A DNA stretch of 64,000 nucleotides. Origin: Hypericibacter adhaerens. GTDB taxonomy: Bacteria > Pseudomonadota > Alphaproteobacteria > Dongiales > Dongiaceae. Under the pieces are notes generated by a model, which was given only the letters and a program-made list of their open reading frames with translations, did not search any database and was not told the origin of the DNA. Made by a program: the position numbers and the translations under genes. Location of the stretch: NCBI RefSeq assembly GCF_008728835.1, contig NZ_CP042582.1:3375001-3439000 (forward strand), read 5' to 3'. This document shows positions 25,655 to 34,315 of this stretch, piece by piece; within the stretch, counting starts at the first letter, position 1, and every line of letters starts with the position of its first letter.

Positions 25655-25867
25655 ATGCGTCTCGTCGCCGTCCTGTTGATCGCCGCCGGCATCCTCGCGC
25701 TTGCCTATGGCGGCTTCACCTACACCAAGAAGACGCATGAGGCGCAGATCGGCGGCCTCGAGCTCTCGGTCCAGGAGAAGGAGACCGTCGATGTGCCGAT
25801 GTGGGCCGGCGTCGCCGCGATCGTCGGCGGCGCCGTGCTGCTGCTTCTGGGTGCGAAACGGCGCTGA
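25655..25867 (+). CDS. small two-helix membrane protein
   Basis: The 70-residue protein has helices at about 2-20 (LVAVLLIAAGILALAYGG) and 47-65, flanking a polar segment (KKTHEAQIGGLELSVQEKE), and ends in KRR. ATG 25655 has GGGGAG ten bases upstream and removes an Arg-rich upstream extension. The layout resembles small DUF3185-like membrane proteins, though I cannot confirm the family. It is monocistronic, ahead of the convergent OYE-type gene, and has no assignable role. Confidence 0.65.
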   Translation: MRLVAVLLIAAGILALAYGGFTYTKKTHEAQIGGLELSVQEKETVDVPMWAGVAAIVGGAVLLLLGAKRR

Positions 25868-25915
25868 GGCTCCGAGGGGCGGCCTTCGGGGATCAGCGCC
25901 CCGGCCGCGCGGCCG

Positions 25916-27076
25916 TCATTGCGCGGCCCGGGCGAGCTGCGCTTCGGCCGCGGCGAGCAGCGGATCGGGAGCGGCCCCCGCCTCCTCCGTGACCTGGCGC
26001 CAGCGCGGCGCCACCGCATAGCCGGTCGGCAGCGGCAGGTCGAGCGTGGCGCCGAGTGCCGTCGCGGCATGCCAGGGCCAGCGCGGGTCGTCGAGCATGG
26101 CCCGCGCCAGCGCCACGAAATCCGCATGGCCCGCCGCCAGGATCGCCTCGGCCGATTGCGGCCGCGAGATCAGCCCGACCGCCATGGTGGGCAGCCCGAC
26201 CTCCTTCTTGACGCGTGCGGCGAAGGGCAACTGATAGCCGGGCCGGAAGTCGATCTGCTGATCGGCGGCGACGCCGCCGCTGGAGACATCGAGGAAATCG
26301 CAGCCCTCGCGCTTCAAGGCCTGGCCCAGCGCCACGGCATCCTCGATCGTGGCCCCGCCCTCGCGCCAATCCGAACCGTTGATCCGGGCCCCGACGGGAA
26401 TCCCGTCCGGCACGGCCGCGCGCACGGCGGCGAGGATCTCCGCTTGCAGCCGGGTCCGGTTCTCGATCCCGCCGCCATAGGCGTCGGTCCGCCGGTTCGT
26501 CAGGGGCGAGAGGAAGGAGCTCATCAGGTAGCCATGCGCCATGTGGAGCTCGATCGCCTCGAAGCCGGCGCGGACGGCCCGCTTCGCCGCGGCGACGAAG
26601 GCCGCCTTGATGCGGGCGATCCCGGCCGCATCGAGCGGCTGGGGTGCCGGCCGCTTGTCGTCGAAGGGAATGGCGCTCGGGCCGACCGTGGCCCAGCCGC
26701 CCTCGGCCGGGGTCAAGGGCCGGCTGCCTTCCCAGGGCCGGGAGATCGAGGCCTTGCGCCCGGCATGGGCGAGCTGGATGCCGATCCGGGTGGCGCCGGC
26801 CTGGGACTTGAAGCTCTCCAGGATCAACCGGAAGGCCCGCTCGGATTCGTCCGAATAGAGCCCCGGGCAACCGGGGGTGATCCGGCCGACCGGCTCCACC
26901 GCCGTGGCCTCGACGAACACCAGCCCCGCCCGGGAGAGGGCGAACTGCCCCAGATGCAACCGGTGCCACTCGGTCGGAACCCCCTCGACGGCGCTGTATT
27001 GGCACATGGGCGAGACGACGATTCGGTTCGCGAGCGCGAGGCCGCGAAGCCGGGTGGCGGCGAAGAGATGGGGCAC
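25916..27076 (-). CDS. NADH:flavin oxidoreductase, Old Yellow Enzyme family (YqjM type)
   Basis: The 386-residue FMN enzyme has the TIM-barrel layout of the YqjM class. [13 protein letters not shown] carries the class-typical Cys25 that contacts the flavin, [10 protein letters not shown] includes His104, and [18 protein letters not shown] includes the substrate-anchoring His178 and His181. The [13 protein letters not shown] motif near the C-terminus binds the FMN phosphate. It reduces activated C=C bonds of unsaturated carbonyl compounds using NAD(P)H, probably for detoxification. It is divergent from pstS across 249 bases and shares no operon. The physiological substrate is not predictable. 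Confidence 0.92.
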   Translation of the reverse strand: MPHLFAATRLRGLALANRIVVSPMCQYSAVEGVPTEWHRLHLGQFALSRAGLVFVEATAVEPVGRITPGCPGLYSDESERAFRLILESFKSQAGATRIGIQLAHAGRKASISRPWEGSRPLTPAEGGWATVGPSAIPFDDKRPAPQPLDAAGIARIKAAFVAAAKRAVRAGFEAIELHMAHGYLMSSFLSPLTNRRTDAYGGGIENRTRLQAEILAAVRAAVPDGIPVGARINGSDWREGGATIEDAVALGQALKREGCDFLDVSSGGVAADQQIDFRPGYQLPFAARVKKEVGLPTMAVGLISRPQSAEAILAAGHADFVALARAMLDDPRWPWHAATALGATLDLPLPTGYAVAPRWRQVTEEAGAAPDPLLAAAEAQLARAAQ

Positions 27077-27190
27077 GGGGGAGGGGTCCTTTATGGGGGG
27101 AAGTTCAGGTTGGAAAGCCGGCGAACCTGGCCCGGTAAATGGCGGCGCTTTGCCGATTTATCAACAGCCTGCCTGGTGGGTCCGGGAGCG

Positions 27191-27208
27191 CTGTCACATA
27201 ACTTTCAT
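27191..27208 (+). promoter_or_regulatory. Pho box upstream of pstS
   Basis: CTGTCACATAACTTTCAT is a direct repeat of two 7-base half-sites (CTGTCAC and CTTTCAT) with a 4-base A/T spacer, matching the PhoB consensus CTGTCAT-N4-CTGTCAT in 12 of 14 positions. A plausible -10 (CAATAA) follows within about 10 bases, and pstS starts 118 bases downstream. Confidence 0.85.
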
Positions 27209-27325
27209 CGAACCACAATAAATTCAAACGGCTTCATGGCGTCTGGTGCGCCGGCCAGGTCGCGGCGGGGGCGAGTGGGTCTTGGTGTTCGCGGCAGATG
27301 GCGTCCTAACCAACGAGAGGTTTCC

Positions 27326-28384
27326 ATGAAATTGTCTGTGAAAGCCCTGGGGCTCGCAGCGGCCGGCGTCGTGGCGGCTGGCATCCTCACCGCGGTCTCG
27401 GCGGCCGAGATTTCCGGCGCCGGCGCGACCTTTCCTTACCCCATCTACGCGAAATGGGCCGACGCCTACAAGCAGGTCAGCGGCAACAGCCTGAACTACC
27501 AGTCGATCGGCTCGGGCGGCGGCATCAAGCAGATCAGCGCCAACACCGTGACCTTCGGCGCCTCGGACAAGCCGCTGACCCCCGAAGAGCTCGACAAGGC
27601 GGGGCTGGCCCAGTTCCCGACCGTCATGGGCGGCGTGGTTCCGGTGGTCAACCTGTCCGGCATCAACCCGGGCGATCTGGTTCTCGACGGTCCGACCCTC
27701 GCCGACATCTTCCTCGGCAAGATCAGCCAGTGGGACGACGCCGCGATCAAGAAGCTCAACCCGAGCCTCTCCCTGCCCTCCCAGGCGATCGCCATCGTCC
27801 ACCGTTCCGACGGATCGGGCACCACCTTCATCTTCACCAACTACCTCTCGAAGCTCAGCAAGGAATGGGCCGACAGCGTCGGCTCCAACACCGCCGTCCA
27901 GTGGCCGGCCGGCATCGGCGCCAAGGGCAATGAGGGCGTCGCCGCCAATGTCGGGCAGACCGCAGGCTCGATCGGCTATGTCGAGTATGCCTACGCCAAG
28001 CAGAACAAGCTGACCTTCACGAAGATGGTCAACCATGAGGGCCAGACCGTCAGCCCGACGGCCGACGCCTTCACCGCAGCGGCTTCCGGCGCCGACTGGT
28101 CCCATGCGAAGGGCTTCTACATGATCCTGACGGATCAGCCGGGCGCCCAGAGCTGGCCGATCACAGCAGCGACCTTCATCCTGATGCAGCGCCGTCCGAG
28201 CGATCAGACCGCCTCGATCGAGGCCCTCAAGTTCTTCGACTGGGCCTATGCCAACGGCGACCAGATGGCGACGGATCTCGACTACATACCGATGCCCGAC
28301 AGCGTCGTTAAGCTGATCCACGACTACTGGAAAGAGAGCATCAAGGGCTCGACCGGCTCGCCGATCTACAGCGGCAGCATGTAA
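27326..28384 (+). CDS. pstS: phosphate-binding protein PstS
   Basis: The 352-residue protein has a signal peptide (about 1-26, ending VSAAE) and the PstS fold: [16 protein letters not shown] at the mature N-terminus, [21 protein letters not shown], and [19 protein letters not shown], whose Ser, Gly and Thr residues ligate the phosphate. It captures inorganic phosphate in the periplasm for PstCAB. The ATG 27326 is chosen because the signal peptide begins there. A Pho box lies upstream, so induction by PhoB at low phosphate is expected. pstC, pstA and pstB follow in order. Confidence 0.97.
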   Translation: MKLSVKALGLAAAGVVAAGILTAVSAAEISGAGATFPYPIYAKWADAYKQVSGNSLNYQSIGSGGGIKQISANTVTFGASDKPLTPEELDKAGLAQFPTVMGGVVPVVNLSGINPGDLVLDGPTLADIFLGKISQWDDAAIKKLNPSLSLPSQAIAIVHRSDGSGTTFIFTNYLSKLSKEWADSVGSNTAVQWPAGIGAKGNEGVAANVGQTAGSIGYVEYAYAKQNKLTFTKMVNHEGQTVSPTADAFTAAASGADWSHAKGFYMILTDQPGAQSWPITAATFILMQRRPSDQTASIEALKFFDWAYANGDQMATDLDYIPMPDSVVKLIHDYWKESIKGSTGSPIYSGSM

Positions 28385-28439
28385 GCAGGACCTCTCGACG
28401 CAGCGTCACCGAAACAGGGGCGGGGAGGTCGCGACAACC

Positions 28440-29477
28440 ATGGCCTCCTCGCCGCCTGCCCATAATCGGGATCACGCATTCATGACCGAAGCCGCGATGC
28501 CAGAATCCGTCGCTACGCCGACCCTCGACACCGGCCGACTCGCGGCGGCCCGCCGCTTTTCGCGGAATGACCGCTTCTTCTTCCGCCTGACGCAGACTTG
28601 CGCCTTCGCTGTGCTGGCCATCCTTGCCGGCGTCATGATCTCGCTCGCCTTCGGCGCGGCGCCGGCATTGTCGGAGTTCGGGCTGGGCTTCCTCTGGACC
28701 GACTCCTGGAACCCGGTCACCGGGAAGTTCGGTGCGGTCGCGCCGATCTACGGCACGGTGATCACCTCGGCCATCGCCATGGTCATCGCGGTGCCCGTCG
28801 GCCTCGGCATCGCGACCTTTCTCACGGAGCTCTGCCCCCAGGTGCTCCGCCGCCCGATCGGCATCGCCATCGAGCTTCTGGCTGGCGTCCCCAGCATCAT
28901 CTACGGCATCTGGGGCTTGTTCGTCCTGGCGCCGATCCTGCAGCGGACGCTCCAGCCCTGGCTGATCGGCATCTTTCACGACATTCCGTTGCTCAATGCC
29001 CTCTTCGCCGGTCCGCCTTACGGCATCGGCATCCTCACGGCGGGCATCATTCTCGCCATCATGGTCCTGCCCTTCATCAGCTCGATCACGCGCGACGTGT
29101 TCGAGGCCGTACCGCCGATGCTGAAGGAATCGGCCTACGGCCTCGGTTGCACGCGGCGCGAGGTGATCTGGAAGGTGGTGCTGCCCTATGCCCGCGTCGG
29201 CGTGACCGGCGGCGTCATGCTGGCGCTCGGCCGCGCGCTGGGCGAGACCATGGCCGTCACTTTCGTCATCGGCAACGCGCACCGCATCAGCGCCTCGATC
29301 CTGGCGCCGGGCACCACGATCTCCGCCTCGATCGCCAACGAGTTCACCGAGGCGGTCGAGGACATCTATACCTCGTCCCTGATCGCGCTGGGCCTCATCC
29401 TGTTCATCATCACCTTCCTCGTGCTGGCGGCGGCCCGCTACATGCTGCTGCGGATCGAGAAGAAGTCGGGAGGCTGA
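28440..29477 (+). CDS. pstC: phosphate ABC transporter permease PstC
   Basis: The 345-residue permease has six transmembrane segments. Its EAA-like loop is [23 protein letters not shown] around 226-248, followed by [16 protein letters not shown], the PstC signature. An N-terminal polar extension of about 40 residues precedes the first helix. A later ATG at 28482 is possible; 28440 is preferred for its GGGGAGG site. The protein forms the membrane channel with PstA. It lies 55 bases after pstS and 3 bases before pstA. Confidence 0.95.
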   Translation: MASSPPAHNRDHAFMTEAAMPESVATPTLDTGRLAAARRFSRNDRFFFRLTQTCAFAVLAILAGVMISLAFGAAPALSEFGLGFLWTDSWNPVTGKFGAVAPIYGTVITSAIAMVIAVPVGLGIATFLTELCPQVLRRPIGIAIELLAGVPSIIYGIWGLFVLAPILQRTLQPWLIGIFHDIPLLNALFAGPPYGIGILTAGIILAIMVLPFISSITRDVFEAVPPMLKESAYGLGCTRREVIWKVVLPYARVGVTGGVMLALGRALGETMAVTFVIGNAHRISASILAPGTTISASIANEFTEAVEDIYTSSLIALGLILFIITFLVLAAARYMLLRIEKKSGG

Positions 29478-29480
29478 CCC

Positions 29481-30320
29481 ATGGACGCTCGTCTCTATGG
29501 CATCCGCCGGGTGCGCAACCGGCTCTTCCTCGCCTTCTGCATGACTGCCACCGGCATCGGGCTCGCCTGCCTGGCGATCATTCTCATCACGCTCCTCTAT
29601 CAGGGCTTCAGCGGCCTCGACTTGAGCGTCTTCACCGAGGGCACGCCGCCCCCGGGCTCCGAGGGCGGACTTCAGAACGCCATCCTGGGCAGCCTCGTGA
29701 TGACGGTCCTGGCGGTCATCTTCGGCACGCCGCTGGGCATCATGGCCGGCACCTACCTCGCCGAATACGGGCGCTACGCCAAGCTCTCGACCGTCATCCG
29801 TTTCATCAACGACATCCTGCTCAGCGCGCCGTCGATCGTCGTCGGCCTCTTCGTCTACGAGGTCGTCGTCAAGCAGATGGGCCACTTCTCCGCCTGGGCC
29901 GGTGCCATCGCGCTGGCGATCATCGTGATTCCGGTGGTGGTCCGCACCACCGAGAACATGCTGCGGCTGATCCCGGACTCGCTGCGCGAGGCGGCGACCG
30001 CCGTCGGCGCGCCGCGCTGGACCATGATCTCGAAGGTCGCCTACAAGGCAGCGCAAGCCGGCATCGTCACCGGCATCCTGCTGGCGATCGCGCGCATCAG
30101 CGGCGAGACGGCGCCCCTGCTTTTCACGGCGCTGAACAACCAGTTCTGGAGCAACAACTTCAACTCGCCGATGGCGAGCCTGCCGGTCACCATCTTCCAG
30201 TTCGCCATGAGCCCCTACGAGGAATGGCAGCAGCTGGCCTGGGTCGGCGCGCTTCTCATCACGATCGCCGTGCTGGGCCTCAGCGTCCTGGCGCGCGTCC
30301 TCGGCACGAAAGGGAAATAG
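29481..30320 (+). CDS. pstA: phosphate ABC transporter permease PstA
   Basis: The 279-residue permease has six membrane helices with the PstA features [16 protein letters not shown], the EAA loop [20 protein letters not shown] around 169-188, and [18 protein letters not shown]. It pairs with PstC for high-affinity phosphate uptake. The start lies 3 bases after the pstC stop, and the stop is 2 bases before pstB, so the three genes are one transcription unit. Length is typical. Confidence 0.96.
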   Translation: MDARLYGIRRVRNRLFLAFCMTATGIGLACLAIILITLLYQGFSGLDLSVFTEGTPPPGSEGGLQNAILGSLVMTVLAVIFGTPLGIMAGTYLAEYGRYAKLSTVIRFINDILLSAPSIVVGLFVYEVVVKQMGHFSAWAGAIALAIIVIPVVVRTTENMLRLIPDSLREAATAVGAPRWTMISKVAYKAAQAGIVTGILLAIARISGETAPLLFTALNNQFWSNNFNSPMASLPVTIFQFAMSPYEEWQQLAWVGALLITIAVLGLSVLARVLGTKGK

Positions 30321-30322
30321 GA

Positions 30323-31090
30323 ATGGCCTCGGCATCTCCGGTAAAGGTCGCCATCAACAACCTGTCCTTCTATTACGGCGACTCGAAGGCGCTGAAAGGG
30401 ATCAATCTTCCCATTCACGAGCGGGAAGTCACCGCCTTCATCGGCCCGTCCGGCTGCGGCAAGTCCACCCTGCTGCGGATCCTCAACCGCATCTACGAGA
30501 TGTATCCCAAGCAGCGCGCCGAGGGCGAGGTGCTGCTGGACGGCGAGAACATCCTCGACCGCAAGATCGACATCAATCTCCTGCGCGCGCGGGTCGGCAT
30601 GGTGTTCCAGAAGCCGACGCCTTTCCCCATGACGGTCTATGACAACATCGCCTTCGGCATCCGGCTCTACGAGAAGCTGCCGAAGTCGGAGATGGACGAC
30701 CGCGTCGAGCACGCGCTGCGCCACGCCGCGATCTGGGACGAGGTCAAGGACAAGCTGCACCGGACCGGCCTGGGCCTGTCGGGCGGCCAGCAGCAGCGCC
30801 TCTGCATCGCCCGCACCGTGGCGACCAAGCCGGAGGTGATCCTGCTGGACGAACCCTGCTCGGCCCTCGACCCCATCTCGACGGCGAAGATCGAGGAACT
30901 GATCGAGCAGCTCAAGGTCGACTACACGATCGCGATCGTCACCCACAACCTGCAGCAGGCCTCTCGCGTGTCCCAGTACACCGCTTTCATGTTCCTGGGC
31001 GAGCTGATCGAGTTCGGCGAGACCGAAACGGTCTTCACCAAGCCCAAGCAGAAGAAGACCGAGGAATACATCACCGGCCGGTTTGGGTGA
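30323..31090 (+). CDS. pstB: phosphate ABC transporter ATPase PstB
   Basis: The 255-residue ATPase has Walker [10 protein letters not shown] at 41-49, the Q-loop [15 protein letters not shown] typical of PstB, signature [14 protein letters not shown], Walker [14 protein letters not shown] and the His switch IVTHNLQQA. It energises PstCA. Usually phoU and often phoB follow pstB; here the next 300 bases hold repeats and then an insertion sequence, so the regulatory partner is either elsewhere or has been displaced. The gene itself ends normally with the conserved EYITGRFG. Confidence 0.97.
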   Translation: MASASPVKVAINNLSFYYGDSKALKGINLPIHEREVTAFIGPSGCGKSTLLRILNRIYEMYPKQRAEGEVLLDGENILDRKIDINLLRARVGMVFQKPTPFPMTVYDNIAFGIRLYEKLPKSEMDDRVEHALRHAAIWDEVKDKLHRTGLGLSGGQQQRLCIARTVATKPEVILLDEPCSALDPISTAKIEELIEQLKVDYTIAIVTHNLQQASRVSQYTAFMFLGELIEFGETETVFTKPKQKKTEEYITGRFG

Positions 31091-31206
31091 TGCCCTCCGT
31101 TGGCTGAGCCGGCGAGGAACCAAGCCAGTCCTTCTCACCATCATCCCCGCGAAAGAGCGCGTGAAGAAATCGAGAGCACCACGCAAGGGCGTAGCAAACA
31201 CTCAAG

Positions 31207-31393
31207 CCCCCTCCCCTTGCGGGAGGGGGTTGGGGGGAGGGGTGCCACGGACGCAGCTGGGGGCATCCCTGCGATCAATCACCGCTCTGGAGGCAGAAGG
31301 CCCAGACAGGGCGCCAAGCGAGCGAGCCCGAGCAGATCAGGCTCCGCTTATTTGCCAGGATCTCGCACGGCATCGCCCCTCCCCCTACCCCCT
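31207..31393. repeat. paired extragenic palindrome, family B, right arm interrupted by the IS
   Basis: The left arm (31207-31243) is a hairpin with T/G-rich tail, CCCCTCCCCTTGCGGGAGGG at its core. The right arm begins at 31376 (CCCCTCCCCCTACCCCCT) and is broken at 31393; its remainder, CTCCCGCAAGGGGAGGGGG, resumes at 32571. Joined, the right arm is almost the exact reverse complement of the left arm, so the pair was intact before insertion. The 130 bases between the arms hold no gene. Related pairs are at 39783-39919 and 44652-44794. Confidence 0.85.
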
Positions 31394-31420
31394 TGTATGA
31401 GCGAGATGTGAGAGCATGGA

Positions 31421-31586
31421 GCGTGGTCCGGGCCGGGGTGGCCACCCCGGCCCGGACTGTCGGTTGTCGGATCGACACCCTCGAAGTCTTCTGGACTGCG
31501 CGGGAGCGGGATCGCAGCCGACCCTTCATCGGACCCGGATGGTTGCAAGAACACCCTGGTTCGGATCAACGCAAGGTGGGGTCGAC
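31421..31586 (+). ncRNA. candidate IS110 bridge RNA
   Basis: The non-coding leader folds on paper into three parts. A 32-bp perfect palindrome (31426-31457) gives a 5' stem-loop. A target loop is closed by TCGGTTG/CAGCCGA (31460-31466 with 31515-31521), GATC/GATC and an apical AGTC/GACT stem. A donor loop is closed by GACCC/GGGTC (31532-31536 with 31579-31583) and GAAC/GTTC. In the target loop, 31475-31481 matches the left target in 6 of 7 bases and 31500-31506 pairs perfectly with the right target CTCCCGC. In the donor loop, 31539-31546 equals the right end of the element (32564-32571) and 31571-31575 pairs with CTTGT at the left end. Confidence 0.78.
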
Positions 31587-31590
31587 GAAG

Positions 31591-32550
31591 ATGAGCAAGT
31601 CTATCACGGAAACGGCGGGTATCGACGTGTCGAAGCGCAAGCTCGATGTGGCGTTGGCCGCTGGGCCGGACCGGCTGCAGGCCAGCAACGATCCGGCGGG
31701 ATACCAGCAGATCGAGAGCTGGCTGCGCGAGCATGGGGTCGAGCGGGTCGGGTTGGAGGCGAGCGGCCATTACGAGGCGGCGGTGGCGGCGCATCTTCGC
31801 CGGGTGGGGTTTTGCGTCGTGCTGCTCGATCCGGCTCAGGTGAAAGGCTTTCGGCGGTTCAAGAAGAAGCGAGCCAAGAACGACAAGATCGATGCTCGCC
31901 TGATCGCGGTGGCGACGGCGGACATGGAGCCCGACAGCATCCGCCCGGCGCCCGATGAACGTTTGGCGCCGTGGGCCGAGCATCTCACCCTGATCGAGCA
32001 GATCGGCGAGGATATCAGCCGGCTGAAGACCCGGCGCGATCGCTACAGCCTGCCGGCGCACAAACGCTATCTCGAGACTGAGATCACCCGCCTGTCCAGG
32101 CGCCGCGACAGGGAAATCGTCCGGCTGCTGGCCAAGCTCCGCCGTCACCCCGACCTGGCTCTCAAGCTGGATCTGCTGGAGAGCATCCCCGGCCTGGGCC
32201 CGCTCACCGCCCTCAGCTTCGTCCTGCGCATGCCCGAGCTCGGCCGCATGACCCGTGCCGAGGCCGCCGCCCTGGTTGGTGTCGCTCCCTTCGACGATGA
32301 AAGTGGCGAGCATACCGGTGAGCGCCATATCGCCGGCGGCAGAAAACGGCTCCGACGCAGCATCTACCAGGCCGCCTTCTCTGCCTCTCAGCGCTGGAAC
32401 CCCATCCTCCTGGCCCTCTACAAGCGCCTTATCGCAAAGGGCAAGCACCACAAGGTCGCCACCGTCGCTTGCGCCAGGAAGCTAGTTGAGATCGCCAACG
32501 CTATCCTCGCCAGGGCTACTCCCTGGCAGGATAAAGCCGTCACTCCATGA
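31591..32550 (+). CDS. IS110-family transposase/recombinase
   Basis: The 319-residue recombinase appears intact. The N-terminal RuvC-like DEDD domain shows GIDVSK (Asp12), VGLEASGHYE (Glu56) and KNDKIDARLIA (Asp98 and Asp101). The C-terminal Transposase_20 domain has SIPGLGPLTALSF, LVGVAPFDDESGE and GGRKRLRRSIYQAAF, where Ser257 fits the nucleophilic serine of IS110 enzymes. It cuts and joins DNA under the guidance of the bridge RNA encoded just upstream. ATG 31591 is chosen because residues before it would lie in the structured leader. Codon use resembles the host genes, so recent arrival from a very different genome is not indicated. Confidence 0.93.
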   Translation: MSKSITETAGIDVSKRKLDVALAAGPDRLQASNDPAGYQQIESWLREHGVERVGLEASGHYEAAVAAHLRRVGFCVVLLDPAQVKGFRRFKKKRAKNDKIDARLIAVATADMEPDSIRPAPDERLAPWAEHLTLIEQIGEDISRLKTRRDRYSLPAHKRYLETEITRLSRRRDREIVRLLAKLRRHPDLALKLDLLESIPGLGPLTALSFVLRMPELGRMTRAEAAALVGVAPFDDESGEHTGERHIAGGRKRLRRSIYQAAFSASQRWNPILLALYKRLIAKGKHHKVATVACARKLVEIANAILARATPWQDKAVTP

Positions 32551-32570
32551 TCCCCGCACGATCATGGTTG

Positions 32571-32776
32571 CTCCCGCAAGGGGAGGGGGCGAGAGAGTTC
32601 TTTGGCATCGCCGATTCCTTCACACGCTCGAAAGCGGGGATCCACCTTTCAACTGACGCCGCTGGATCGAGTTGGACCCCCGCTGGAGTTTACGCTTGGG
32701 CCGGCCTACGGCCGGGCCCGGGCGCGGGGGGTGACGGGGTTGGTTACGCCCGCCCCGAGCGTTTGGCGCGCGCGTT
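32571..32776. repeat. right half of the interrupted palindrome plus a second intergenic repeat
   Basis: CTCCCGCAAGGGGAGGGGG at 32571-32589 completes the right arm broken by the IS. Further on, CGAAAGCGGGGATCCACC (32629-32646) and GAGTTGGACCCCCGCT (near 32672) resemble the widespread CCCCGC-tttc-GCGGGG intergenic mosaics; ATCCCCGCGAAAG near 31143 is a related piece. No gene is visible. Confidence 0.6.
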
Positions 32777-34165
32777 CTACGGCCCCAGGCTCTGCCGGAA
32801 GGCCGCGAGCTCGGGCGAGTTCTTGACCTCCGTGGCGCCGACCTCGACCAGCTCGTCCACGTCCGGGTCGGGAATGGTGAGCCCTGTGGGAATGGCGGCG
32901 AGCCGGGCGCGCAGCGCGGGATCGCCGATCTCCTGCAGCGAGAGATGGATGAAGTAGCTCTCGACATCCTCGCAAGCGTGGCCATCGATCACGGCCCCCT
33001 CCTCGCATCGAACCTGGCGGAGCGCCGTGGCCAGCTTCTGGAGCTGGTCCCGTGCTAGCAGGGCGGTCTCGAAGTTGTAGCTGTCGATCTGCGTGCCGGA
33101 CACGGCGCTGAAGATCTGGCCGATGCTGCTGACCGTGCGCTGGGTGGGCCAGCTCGTGTCGCGGCTCGCCTGGCCGTCGACGCTGATCAGCACCACCCGG
33201 CGGACCTTGTCGAGCCCGGCAAAACGGATGCGTTGCGCGTCGTCCGCATAGGCCAGGATGGAATTGATGATGCCGCGCATCGCCAGGTTGTCGGCGATGC
33301 CGCCATCCATCAGGTGGATGTATTTGGTGTTCTTGCCGTCGAGATAGAGCCGGGCGAACTGGGCCCGGTAATATTCGCGCGAATTGACGTCCTTGGCCTC
33401 GGCGCGCGTCACCCAGCGCGGAACCCAGCCCTTGCAATCCTCGGCGTGGTTCTCGAGCGTGATCGGCGTGAAGAGGATCGGGAATCCGTTCGAGGCCGCG
33501 ACCGCGCGCGCCAGCGGGAACTTGGCCAGATCCGAGCAGATCAGGTCGAACTGATCCTGGTCGAACGGGAACACCGTGCCGAAATTGATGTCGGTGGCGT
33601 CGATCGAGACCAGCGGCCGGCCCTGTCGGATCAGGTCGGCGTAGGTGGCGCCGTGGAACATCAGGTTGTCGTAGACCTTCTCCATCTGATCGTTGGTGCC
33701 GTAGAGCGGGTTGACCCACCATTCCCAGTTCCAGGGCAGCAGATACATGCCGTAGATGTAGCTCTCGAGATCGACGCGCAGGAAATCCTTCTCGAAATCG
33801 CTGAAGATCTTGTCGCGGTAGAGGCCGTAATAGGCGGCGGGGAAGCTGCCGCCCGAGACCGCCGTCATGAGATCGACCTCGTCCAGCAGGCGGCGCTGGC
33901 GGCCATCGATATCGATCGTCAGGTCGCGCAGGCCCGTCAGCACGCCGTAGCCGAAGGCGGCCGACCGCTTGCCGCCGCCCGAGAAGGCGAGGGCCACGAA
34001 AATGTCGGGCGCGTTGTCGCCCAGGGGCATGGCTCCGAACCGGTAGCCCTTGCCGAGATCCGGCCCGGCCGTCGCGACATCGGCTTTCGGCGGCAACGGC
34101 TTGTTCATCGTTACCGTCGAGCAGGCCGCCAGCAGCAGAAAGAGGCCGATCAACCCCAGGCGCAT
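32777..34165 (-). CDS. patatin-like phospholipase lipoprotein
   Basis: The 462-residue protein starts at an ATG that gives a perfect lipoprotein signal (lipobox LAAC, Cys15); a TTG 36 bases earlier would add 12 residues in front. The patatin fold is recognised by the oxyanion motif SGGGKRSAAFGYG (62-74), the nucleophile in TAVSGGSFPA (Ser104) and the catalytic Asp in LMDGGIADN around 305. It should be an envelope-anchored acyl hydrolase acting on phospholipids or lipids. The first Gly of the usual G-x-S-x-G is Ala here, a variant common in this subfamily. It ends 187 bases from the IS-containing palindrome, on the opposite strand from pstB. Confidence 0.9.
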   Translation of the reverse strand: MRLGLIGLFLLLAACSTVTMNKPLPPKADVATAGPDLGKGYRFGAMPLGDNAPDIFVALAFSGGGKRSAAFGYGVLTGLRDLTIDIDGRQRRLLDEVDLMTAVSGGSFPAAYYGLYRDKIFSDFEKDFLRVDLESYIYGMYLLPWNWEWWVNPLYGTNDQMEKVYDNLMFHGATYADLIRQGRPLVSIDATDINFGTVFPFDQDQFDLICSDLAKFPLARAVAASNGFPILFTPITLENHAEDCKGWVPRWVTRAEAKDVNSREYYRAQFARLYLDGKNTKYIHLMDGGIADNLAMRGIINSILAYADDAQRIRFAGLDKVRRVVLISVDGQASRDTSWPTQRTVSSIGQIFSAVSGTQIDSYNFETALLARDQLQKLATALRQVRCEEGAVIDGHACEDVESYFIHLSLQEIGDPALRARLAAIPTGLTIPDPDVDELVEVGATEVKNSPELAAFRQSLGP

Positions 34166-34315
34166 GGGGACGATTATGCCTGCGGGGCGGCGGTTCCCCA
34201 ACCGGTCCTTTGCGCCGCCACCGCTTGCACCCGGCCGGTCCCGCGCCGGGTTTTCTTTGCAGGCGCATGGCGGGCCCGCTAGGGTCCGCAGGCCTCTATT
34301 GCCCGCGATTCATCC

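Larger units (their letters stand above)
31394..32570 (+). mobile_element. IS110-family insertion sequence inserted in an extragenic palindrome
   Basis: The 1177-bp element contains one intact recombinase gene and a 197-base upstream non-coding region. The boundaries come from reconstructing the interrupted palindrome: the flanking sequence breaks at CT (31392-31393) and resumes at CT (32571-32572), leaving the CT dinucleotide on both sides. The ends lack inverted repeats, as in the IS110 group. CT is also the known core dinucleotide of IS621, an IS110 member that targets REP palindromes in E. coli. Whether one CT belongs to the element or to the target cannot be decided from one copy. Confidence 0.88.

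Noticed and set aside
25919-27325. A long rightward extension of pstS covering the OYE gene
   Set aside because: The extension is antisense to a clear flavoenzyme, and PstS has a normal signal peptide at 27326 preceded by a Pho box.
31394-32570. A degenerate or broken IS copy
   Set aside because: The recombinase frame is uninterrupted with all catalytic residues, and both ends and the leader are consistent, so the element looks intact.
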